Positions 35,479 through 43,632 of a stretch of 56,942 nucleotides of DNA are shown in pieces. The number at the start of each line of letters is the position of its first letter. Position 1 is the first letter of the stretch. The notes beneath the pieces are model-generated. The model was not told the DNA's origin. It worked only from the letters and a program-made list of their open reading frames with translations, and made no database searches. This stretch comes from an uncultured Clostridia bacterium (GTDB lineage Bacteria; Bacillota; Clostridia; TANB77; CAG-508): NCBI GenBank assembly GCA_934178555.1, contig CAKPQL010000008.1:1-56942 (forward strand), in the 5' to 3' direction. Made by a program: the position numbers and the translations under genes.

Positions 35479-37642
35479 ATGAAAATAAAATGCAAAAAAG
35501 TATTATGTATATTTTTGATACTATTAACATTATTTAATTTTATATGTTCAAATAAGTCATATGCAGCAAGTGATACAAACGCAAAAGAAAGTTTAAACGG
35601 ATGGGATGTAGCAGGTCTAGCAATAGATGGCGCAGCAGGGTTATTACTAATGCCAGCAAAATTGCTATTATTTACAACAGGAAGCATAGCTAGAGCTATT
35701 GCTTCGGAAGTTGCAGAGGTTGGAGCTACAAAATCTGAGTCAGTAATGTTTTTATCATTAGAGGATATATTTTTCCATAATGTAGAAGGAAAAATTCCAA
35801 TAATAAATGTTAACTTTTTTAAACCAATAACAAGTAATGGAAAAAATGATGTAATTGTTGACATTAGAAATAATATTGCAAGTTGGTATTATTCTATAAG
35901 AAATTTAGCAATAATTATAAGTTTATTAGTATTAGTATATATTGGTATTCGTATGGCAATGTCTACACTTGCAGAAGATAAAGCTACATATAAGAAAATG
36001 TTAACAGATTGGATTGTTGGATTTATAACTATATTCTTATTACATTACATAATAATAGCAACTATATATATAAATGAGGCGTTGGTAAGGGCTTTAATTC
36101 CTTCAAGTGGTGCTGGATTTTCTGGAGATATTATAAAAGATTATTTAGATAATATACTTATGGAGGGATTAAGTACAGTCACATTTACTAAAGGAATGGC
36201 TTCAGCAGTAGTATATGTTGGTATGACAGCGATGACATTTATGTTTTTATATACATATGCAAAACGTATGATAACAGTTGCATTTTTAATAATAATTGCA
36301 CCTATAATAACAGTTACATACTCAATAGATAAAATTGGCGACCGGAAAATCTCAAGCGTTAAATACATGGTTAAAGGAATTTGTATTTAATGTATTAATA
36401 CAACCATTTCATTGTATAATTTATATGGTGTTTTCAACAATGATAATATCTATATTAGGTAATGGATCTAGTTTAGGTGGTGGCTTGATAGTAATTATTA
36501 TAATGATATTTATGAGGCAAGCTGAAGGAATAGTAAGGAACATATTCGGATTTGGTAGTGCAAAATCTTTATCTGATGTAATGGCAGCAGGAGCATTATT
36601 AGCTGGAAGTATGAAAACAGCAGGTAATGTATTAGGAAAATTTAAAGGTGAAAAAACTTCTAATAGTAAAGGTAGTGGAAGTTCATCAAGCTCAAATTCA
36701 AGCGGAAGTAGTGGTAAAAAACCAAATTTGAAAGATACATCTAATGTAGGAAACTCAAATACTAGAAGTACACCATCTTCAACAAATAATAATGCTCAAA
36801 ACAATCAAAGTTCTTCAACACAGGGAGATTCAAATGCATCAAGTCAACAGAATTCTTCTCAAGGAGGCAGTAATTCACAAGGTCAACAAAATGGTGGAAC
36901 AAATTCAAGTACACCTATTCAAACACCTCAAATGTCAGATAACAATGATGTTGAAAGGACTCAAAGAGAATATAATACTGAAGTTGATAAGGCAAATAAG
37001 AAATTTAGAAGCACATTGGGCAATATATTGATTGGTGCAAATAAAAAGGCTTTTGAATTTGCAACTGGTGCTGGAATAGGTGGAGCATTTTCAGGAGATA
37101 TACCTGGAATGATGACTGCTACAAACTTTGCATCAGCAGCAACTAACGCTGCTGGAGCAGCTAAAGACAAAGTCGTTTCAGGAGGAAAAAAATTCAAAAA
37201 TTGGGCAACTAGCAATTCAAGAATTAATACTAAAACAAATAATGTAATAGATGCATATAACGATTTGAAAAGCGAGAAAAATTGGAATGATGACAGAATG
37301 TTAGATGAAACAGAAAGGGTATTAAGCATAAATGATACTAATAAAATAAAAGATGAAAAATTAAGAACATATGCAGAGACGGTACAAGACTTAAGGACAG
37401 AATATGAAGGAAAATATCAGGTACCAAATGATGTAGTGTTAGATAGAATTACAAAAATACAATCAGGTGATATACAAAAAAATACATCTCAAAAATATAC
37501 AAGACAGCCAAAAACAAGACCAATAAATAGAGCAAGACAACAGAGTGGAATAAATACTAACAATACCAATAATAGGACAAACAGAACTAATAGAAATGGC
37601 AGAGGTGGAAGAAGTAATAGGAATAATCCAAGAAGACCATAG
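35479..37642 (+). CDS. VirB6/TrbL-like membrane protein, third; needs +1 shift at CGG 36343
   Basis: Signal peptide (1-27), exported region, about six helices with YIGIRMAMSTLAEDKATYKKM, then YAKRMITVAFLIIIAPIITV and TYSIDKIGD. At codon 289 the zero frame reads CGG and stops at 36390. Skipping C36343 gives DKIGD-GKSQALNTWLKEF, aligned residue for residue with the paralogues at 29708 (DNKAQAFNAWLKEF) and 32125 (NGKSKALGIWMKEF), and runs on for 431 codons to 37642: a total of 720 residues. The C-terminal part is Ser/Asn/Gln-rich, then helical, then basic. Annotators would otherwise split it into two ORFs. Confidence 0.85.
36340..36346 (+). other. putative +1 recoding site GAC-C-GGA in the third trbL-like gene
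   Basis: The zero frame GAC CGG AAA gives D-R-K then a stop 15 codons on. The +1 frame gives D-G-K, continuing the TrbL family for 431 codons. Two paralogues in the window confirm the expected sequence. Confidence 0.8.
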
Positions 37643-37697
37643 AATACTAGAGAAAAGATTGGCTAATTTTAGAAAGAAATAAAGGTAGGTGATAATG

Positions 37698-40600
37698 ATG
37701 GATAGTAAAAATGAAGCAATGAAGAATTTTAAAGATGCATTAAATAATAGTAATCAAGAAAAAGAAAAGAAAAAGGAAAAACAAGAAGATAAACAGAAAA
37801 AGCTAGAAAATGAAAGACAACAATATAAACCTACCAATAATATTAGAGAGAATAATGATGAAAAGGAAAAAGAACTATCAGAAGAACAAAAAGAACAAGA
37901 AGAAAGAGACGATAGAAAAAGATATAATATATATGATGATGATATAGACGATGAAGAGGATGAAAAAAATTCTAATAATGGAAACATAAACAGAAGAAAA
38001 AATAATAAAGATAATAACAAAGATGATGATAATAATAGTAATAATAAAGATGATGACGACTATAATGATTCGAAACAAGAGGATAACTCAAAAGATGACA
38101 GCACTAGTGAATCAAGTAGTGATTTTAGAGATGATAAGAATAATAGCATAGATGATGATTCAAATAAATCAAGCAAAAGTTCATCAGACTCAAATAAATC
38201 TAAATCTGATAATAAAAGTTCAAATGGACAAGAAAGTGATAATCAACCTCCAGAACAATATAGACCTAATAATATGGATAGTACTGCTGCTCAAGGAACT
38301 AATGGGGCTGCTGAGGGTACAACGGCAGCTACGGAAGGCGCAGCAGCTGAAACTGCTGCAGGAGCAACTGCTACTGGTGCAACTGCAGGAGCTGCCGCAG
38401 AAGGTGGTACCGCTGCAACTGCAGCGGCAGGAGCCGCAACTGCACCATTATGGCTTGTTATATTAATTATAGTTGCTGCAATATTAATTATAATAATAGT
38501 AATTGGATATATAAGCTTTTTTACAAGTGGACCAGGACTAGTAAGAGAAAAAATATTAAAATTTGCAGATGGTATTTGGGTAAGTGTTAAAGGATTTTTT
38601 ATAGGACAAGATGAAGCACAGGTCACAGATGAGCAAATTGGTGATGTGGCGATGTATTTGGAAAATATGGGATACGATTTAGCTAATTATGGTTTTTTGG
38701 ATACAGATGGTAAGCCAGTAACTGTTGAAAAAAATGACGATGGAACAAGTACAGTGAAGTCTGGAAATAAAGTTTTATATAACAAAGTAATAGATGAAGA
38801 AACAGGAGAAATTAAGGTAGATAAAATTGAAAGTAAATATATTAAAGCATATCTTGCAGCAGAAAATAACACATATATGATTGCAAATAAGAATTTAACT
38901 ATAACAGATTTGTTCTTTGGTAATTTACTTGATACGGATAGTTGGGGTACTGGGATGATTCACATGGAGAATGGATCATCAAAAGTAGAAATAGATAGAG
39001 AAACGAAAAAAATGCAAATTACTTATCACGATTATGTGTATCAATATGATTTGGACGGATGGACAGGTAGATATGGAAAATCTATAGAATTTTTATTAAC
39101 TATGCATTTAGCTACAATGGCACCTGATTTCGTGTATGATATAGTAAAAGAAGAGGAGTTTGATACAAAGGTAAATATTGCATTATATCCTATAAATGCA
39201 AGTATTAAATTAAAAATGCCAGATCCAAACGATGAAGAAAAGTTAATAGAAATAACCGAAGATAATTGGCAGATATTAGGATTAAGTGAAAGTCAATGGT
39301 TAGCAGTAAAAGAATATAATAAAGATGATGTAGAAACTTTTACACCATTTATAACTAGTGTTACAAATCACTGGTATAAAGATTTAGACTTTTCTAAATG
39401 TTATGTTGTCGCAGAGAATGAAGAAGGTACTGAAGATGATGAAGCATTTACAAGTACATATCAGTATGTAGGTTTAGGAGAAGAAAATGATGTATTAGCA
39501 GATGTTGAAAATTTGTATGTAGAAGAAGTAAGAAAAAAAGATATATTCCAAATAAAAGAACCAGCTGCAAAGAAAAATGAATTAATAAAAGAAATGCTAT
39601 TAGGCGGAAAAGAAGGAGAAGAGAATACAGAGGAAAAATATAAATACTATATATATAATGGATCAATGATACCAGAAAATGGGCTAGAAAAACAATATAT
39701 TATAAACAAGGTTCAATTGGGTGATGGAGAAACTAAAAATATAATGAATACAAGAACTTTTACATACGCTTTTGCTATACTAGAATCTGTACATAGTGAG
39801 GATGCAGAATATGTTTTAAGAGATTTGAAAGAATTATTTAAAGATGTTGGAATAGAAGTAGATGAATTAGAAGATGATAAAGGTAGTGAGGATAGTATAA
39901 CACCTTTGGTATGGCCTATAGAAAATTATAAACCAATAGTATGGGATCCAATATATGATGCACAAACAGCTAAGGTAAATATAAAACATAAAACGGATTC
40001 TACATTAGGATTTGAACCTGATATGAATGTTGTAATGCCAGCAGATGGAGAGATTATTCAAATAACAAGAGAAGATGAAAAAAGTAATACTGAAAATGGT
40101 GAAGAGCAATTAAGACTAGGTGATTCAATAAAAATAAGACTTACAGGAACAGATAGAAAAGATATAGAGGATATGTATATTTATATATCTGGATTAAAAT
40201 TAGATGATAATATAAGTGAGGGAGATATTTATTCATCAAAGACTAAAATAGGAGAAACAATTAAAAGTGATATAGTAATTATAATGACAGATAGTAAAAG
40301 AAAGGCTGTATATAATGTAGACGAATATATTGTTCCGGAAGAATGGAAAGCTTTAGAGGAAACAGATGAAATTTCAGATTCTAATTTTGGAGGAGATGTA
40401 TTTGGAAATGAAGGTGGAACAACACAAATTGAAGGAGATCATAATGTAAATATTTTAAGCGGTGAGAATTTAATTACAGACAAAGAAAAAATTATAGCAG
40501 CATTAGAATGGTATCAATCAGCAAATCCAGAAGGATACAATAATATAGTAAATAACATAGATTACTTTATGCAAATTCAAAATCAATATCATGTAAATGC

Positions 40601-40922
40601 AATATTTGGAATTGCGGTAGCAATAACAGAATCTGGGGCTGGTACTAGTTGGGATTATATTGCTCAGTATACATATAACTGGATGAGTTTGCAAGGTGCA
40701 TATAAAGGAAGATCATATTATTCATATAATGGAGTTAATTGGCGCTGGTATAATAGCTTTGGCGAAGCTACAATTGATTTTGGAAATTGGATTGCTAATT
40801 CGGCATATTACTTTAATTCAGGAAAAAATACAGTTAGTCAAATTGCACCTACGTATTGTGACGTAAGTTGGGGAAATACAGTTAATGGATATATGACTAG
40901 AATATTAAGCAATATTAGATAG
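37698..40922 (+). CDS. large wall-active secretion protein (M23-like and glucosaminidase-like domains)
   Basis: 1074 residues. Residues 1-200 are extremely Asp/Asn/Lys/Ser-rich, then an Ala/Thr/Gly-rich stretch (about 200-250) leads to one membrane helix (about 251-275). The exported part contains a beta-rich region near 760-900 that resembles a degenerate M23 domain (VMPADGEI..., without its zinc ligands), and a C-terminal domain (about 940-1074) like glucosaminidase or bacteriophage-type lysozymes (AVAITESGAGTSW, YNWMSLQG). It probably opens the wall for the pilus or channel, the VirB1 role. Start ATG 37698 suits the AGGTGAT ribosome-binding site; GTG 37689 is unlikely. Confidence 0.8.
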   Translation: MDSKNEAMKNFKDALNNSNQEKEKKKEKQEDKQKKLENERQQYKPTNNIRENNDEKEKELSEEQKEQEERDDRKRYNIYDDDIDDEEDEKNSNNGNINRRKNNKDNNKDDDNNSNNKDDDDYNDSKQEDNSKDDSTSESSSDFRDDKNNSIDDDSNKSSKSSSDSNKSKSDNKSSNGQESDNQPPEQYRPNNMDSTAAQGTNGAAEGTTAATEGAAAETAAGATATGATAGAAAEGGTAATAAAGAATAPLWLVILIIVAAILIIIIVIGYISFFTSGPGLVREKILKFADGIWVSVKGFFIGQDEAQVTDEQIGDVAMYLENMGYDLANYGFLDTDGKPVTVEKNDDGTSTVKSGNKVLYNKVIDEETGEIKVDKIESKYIKAYLAAENNTYMIANKNLTITDLFFGNLLDTDSWGTGMIHMENGSSKVEIDRETKKMQITYHDYVYQYDLDGWTGRYGKSIEFLLTMHLATMAPDFVYDIVKEEEFDTKVNIALYPINASIKLKMPDPNDEEKLIEITEDNWQILGLSESQWLAVKEYNKDDVETFTPFITSVTNHWYKDLDFSKCYVVAENEEGTEDDEAFTSTYQYVGLGEENDVLADVENLYVEEVRKKDIFQIKEPAAKKNELIKEMLLGGKEGEENTEEKYKYYIYNGSMIPENGLEKQYIINKVQLGDGETKNIMNTRTFTYAFAILESVHSEDAEYVLRDLKELFKDVGIEVDELEDDKGSEDSITPLVWPIENYKPIVWDPIYDAQTAKVNIKHKTDSTLGFEPDMNVVMPADGEIIQITREDEKSNTENGEEQLRLGDSIKIRLTGTDRKDIEDMYIYISGLKLDDNISEGDIYSSKTKIGETIKSDIVIIMTDSKRKAVYNVDEYIVPEEWKALEETDEISDSNFGGDVFGNEGGTTQIEGDHNVNILSGENLITDKEKIIAALEWYQSANPEGYNNIVNNIDYFMQIQNQYHVNAIFGIAVAITESGAGTSWDYIAQYTYNWMSLQGAYKGRSYYSYNGVNWRWYNSFGEATIDFGNWIANSAYYFNSGKNTVSQIAPTYCDVSWGNTVNGYMTRILSNIR

Positions 40923-40941
40923 AGATAGGAGGATACAGAAG

Positions 40942-41451
40942 ATGAAAGATAAAAAACTAATAATAATTTTTGTATTAATAATACTACTTTCAGTCATAGC
41001 GATTGTGATTGGTATAACTATAAATAAAATTGCACAAAAGAATCAAAAAATTGATGTATCCTCTGAGGTGCATATAAAAACAGAAGAAGAAAAATATCAA
41101 GAAGAGATAACAGAACTAAAAGATATGGGAGAAGTAAAAAGAATGCAATTCTATGTATCAAAATACTTTTCTTATATAGAGGCTAGAGATTATGAAAATG
41201 CATATAAGTTATTATATGATGAGTTTAAACAAAATTATTTTAAAACCCAAGAAGATTTTGAAAAATATGTAAAAAATAAATATTCAGATATTATAACACT
41301 TAATTATGAAAATTTGGAAAGATTAGGCACATATTATGTATTAACAGTAAATTTTTCTGATTTAATAGATAACCAAAAAAATTTTACACAACTTTTTGTA
41401 GTAAGGGAAAATGGATTTAATGATTTTGTATTATCTTTTCAGGCAGAATAA
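40942..41451 (+). CDS. membrane-anchored NTF2-like accessory protein, first
   Basis: 169 residues. One N-terminal helix (6-26), then a small exported domain with the pattern FYVSKYFSYIEARDYENAYKLL, typical of NTF2-like folds such as those in VirB8/TcpC proteins. Similar in layout to the next gene (Y..A..EYENAYNMI). It starts 20 nt after the wall hydrolase gene with RBS AGGAGG. A VirB8-like scaffold role is inferred from fold pattern and position only. Confidence 0.65.
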   Translation: MKDKKLIIIFVLIILLSVIAIVIGITINKIAQKNQKIDVSSEVHIKTEEEKYQEEITELKDMGEVKRMQFYVSKYFSYIEARDYENAYKLLYDEFKQNYFKTQEDFEKYVKNKYSDIITLNYENLERLGTYYVLTVNFSDLIDNQKNFTQLFVVRENGFNDFVLSFQAE

Positions 41452-41497
41452 GGTGTTTTATTGAAAAAATAGTACTAATGAAGTGATGAGGTGAAAT

Positions 41498-42436
41498 ATG
41501 AGTTCAAAATTTATATTAAAAATGAGAGATTTTTGGAGGAAAAATAAGCCTAAAATAATAATTGCTTTACTAATTTGGCTTGTAATTATAGTAATAAATT
41601 ATATTCTTAAAAATTTTAAACAAGAAGAACTACCAAAGACAACTTATGAGCCTCACATAGCAATAATGGATAATTCAGAAGTACCAGAAAAATTACAAGA
41701 TCCAATAGAGAATTTAATTGATAAATATATAAATTATTGCAATAATAAAGAATACGAAAATGCCTATAATATGATAAGTTCTAATTGTAGAAATGCTTTG
41801 TATCCTGATATAGAGAGTTTTAAAAAATATATAGATAGTATTTTTGATGAAAAAAAATTATATTATATACAAAATTATTCAAATGTAGAAAATACTTATG
41901 TGTACAATGTTTGTATATTTGAAGATATATTAGCAACTGGATTAACTGGTAGTGAACTTGAATATTATGAAGAAAAATTTGTAGTAAAAAATAATAATGG
42001 TAATTTAGAACTAGCAATTAGGGAATACGTTGGTGAAGAAGTGTTACAAAATGTTTATGAAGATGATTATTTGAAGATTTCAATAGAAAACATGGTACAA
42101 AAATATGAAACTCAAAATTATAAAGTTAAAATAACTAATAGATGTGAATATCCTATAGTATTAGCAGATGGAACAGAATCACATGAAATACTTTTAGGAT
42201 TAAAAAATGAAAATAGAAATCTTAAGAATTTACCACATAGTGGTGTTGTGATATATGCAGGACAGAGCAAGACTTTTGAATTTGAATTTACAAAATTTTA
42301 TGATGAAAAAGAGGAAGTAAATAGTATTATTTTTAATGCTGTAAGGGTATTAAAAAGTTATAGTGGAAGAAAAGAATTAAGGCAGAAGGAGATGGACAAT
42401 GCCGTAAAGTTATATAGTTTTGCAATAGAATTGTAA
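41498..42436 (+). CDS. membrane-anchored NTF2-like accessory protein, second
   Basis: 312 residues. Basic N-terminus, one membrane helix (16-35), an NTF2-like segment (about 62-175; YINYCNNKEYENAYNMISSNC) and a C-terminal beta-sandwich-like region (about 190-300). It is the last gene of the secretion operon and is followed by a strong terminator. RBS GAGGTG. Related in design to the preceding gene; function not known. Confidence 0.65.
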   Translation: MSSKFILKMRDFWRKNKPKIIIALLIWLVIIVINYILKNFKQEELPKTTYEPHIAIMDNSEVPEKLQDPIENLIDKYINYCNNKEYENAYNMISSNCRNALYPDIESFKKYIDSIFDEKKLYYIQNYSNVENTYVYNVCIFEDILATGLTGSELEYYEEKFVVKNNNGNLELAIREYVGEEVLQNVYEDDYLKISIENMVQKYETQNYKVKITNRCEYPIVLADGTESHEILLGLKNENRNLKNLPHSGVVIYAGQSKTFEFEFTKFYDEKEEVNSIIFNAVRVLKSYSGRKELRQKEMDNAVKLYSFAIEL

Positions 42437-42474
42437 TATTTTGTTACAAAAGATGTAAGAAGCAATATTATTAT

Positions 42475-42516
42475 AAAAAAACAATATTCTATATAGTATT
42501 TAGAATATTGTTTTTT
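42475..42516 (+). terminator. terminator of the secretion operon
   Basis: AAAAACAATATTCT pairs with AGAATATTGTTTTT, followed by TTGTTTT. Confidence 0.92.
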
Positions 42517-42575
42517 GTTTTTAATATAATTAAATATGGCAATAATTAAAGTGTTTCTAAGTATAAGGAGGAATT

Positions 42576-43305
42576 ATGTTAAAATCTAAAAAAAAATTAA
42601 TTTTCATTATAGCTATAGCTGTTACGATAATAAGTAGTATATTGTTAATACCAAGAACTTTTGCTATGCAACATTATCAAACAGTGGATACTCCTACGGG
42701 ATTAGTGACTGCAGATACTCTAAATGTAAGAAGTGGACCTGGAACAAATTACAAAGTGGTTACACAGGTTTATAAAAATGAATATATTAGAATATTTGCA
42801 AAAGTTGGAACATGGTATGTTATACAAACAGATAAAGATTACATTGGAGCAGTAAGCAGTAAATATGTAAAACTTATATATCCATCTAGCAATAGTAACT
42901 CTAATCAAAATACAAGTAGCCTAAGTGCAGATGAAAAGGAAGTTTTTGATTTAATAAATCAGAAAAGGGTTGCAGCAGGTTTACCGGCATTAGCAATAAA
43001 TGATGAATTACAAAATGTTGCAAGAATAAAGGCACAGGATATGGTTAATAATGGGTATTTTTCACATACGTCTCCAACGTATGGAACTCCTTTTGAAATG
43101 ATAAAAAATTTTGGAATAGCATATAAGGCAGCAGGAGAAAATATTGCAGGAAATTCAAGTAATAAAGGAGCGGTAGAGGCTTGGATGAATTCTGCACGGA
43201 CATAAAGCCAATATATTAAGCAATAGTTTTAATTATACAGGAGTTGCTGTTGTAAATAGTAAAACGTATGGAAAAGTGTATGTTCAAATGTTTATTGGAA
43301 GATAA
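42576..43305 (+). CDS. secreted SH3-CAP domain protein; needs +1 shift at CGG 43197
   Basis: Signal peptide (about 1-30), SH3b domain (about 40-95; TADTLNVRSGPGTNYKVV), Ser/Asn linker, then a CAP/SCP domain (about 113-242; VFDLINQKRVAAGLPAL, MVNNGYFSHTSPTYGTPFEM, AAGENIAG). The zero frame ends in SAR-T-stop at 43205. Skipping C43197 gives WMNSA-GHKANILSNSF...TGVAVV..., the CAP family ending, to a stop at 43305, for 242 residues. The conserved GH(K/R)ANIL motif follows directly after the shift. RBS AAGGAGG. Own unit between two terminator or promoter regions. Confidence 0.85.
43194..43200 (+). other. putative +1 recoding site GCA-C-GGA in the CAP gene
   Basis: The zero frame GCA CGG ACA TAA stops one codon after the CGG triplet and its neighbour. 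The +1 frame gives A-GHKANIL, the CAP signature. Confidence 0.8.
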
Positions 43306-43632
43306 AAGTTTATAATATATATACTATAAAAAATACTGCAGGAGATAAATGAAAGTCTAATAAACGATGTTATCTGTCTCCTGGAGTGCCCAAATGCCTA
43401 AATAAAATGCTCGTATTTTTACATAATGAGTTGATTTTTCAACAAAAATGTAATATAATTGTAATATAAGTGGCTTATTGTATTCCAAAACGCATAAAAT
43501 ATATTTCCGTAGAATGGTAAAATAGGAATAAATAATAGATTAAAAATGCTAGAATAAAGCATATTGACAATGTTTTAAAAAAGAGTAAAATAATATTTAA
43601 GTAGTAATAATAAGAAGAAAAGGAAGGTAATT
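43306..43632 (+). promoter_or_regulatory. 327-bp intergenic region with two promoters for the adhesin gene
   Basis: P1: TTGATT (43431-43436), 17 bp, TATAAT (43454-43459). P2: TTGACA (43564-43569), 16 bp, TAAAAT (43586-43591). A loose hairpin (AGGAGATAA with TTATC..TCTCCT, about 43341-43381) lies near the CAP end without a T-run. No gene is seen. Confidence 0.6.

Noticed and set aside
36335..37642. A separate gene starting at TTG 36335
   Set aside because: It lacks an RBS and its first residues are the second half of the TrbL core; it is the continuation of the gene at 35479.
24370..42436. Integrative conjugative element
   Set aside because: No integrase, relaxase, coupling protein, excisionase or flanking repeats in view, and the borders are host genes.
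10546..43200. A -2 shift, or prfB-like +1 shift with internal Shine-Dalgarno
   Set aside because: A -2 shift adds one residue, which does not fit the family alignments in any of the four. No AGGGGG-like element or stop codon sits at the sites.
8659..43305. Sequencing or assembly error as the cause of the four shifts
   Set aside because: Not excluded, only less likely: all four would have to be insertions of the same base before the same codon, with no other indel in about 51 kb of coding sequence. Raw reads would decide.
43340..43420. Riboswitch (c-di-GMP or preQ1 type) between the CAP and adhesin genes
   Set aside because: Only a loose stem is visible; none of the conserved aptamer sequence could be matched, and it lies upstream of both promoters found.
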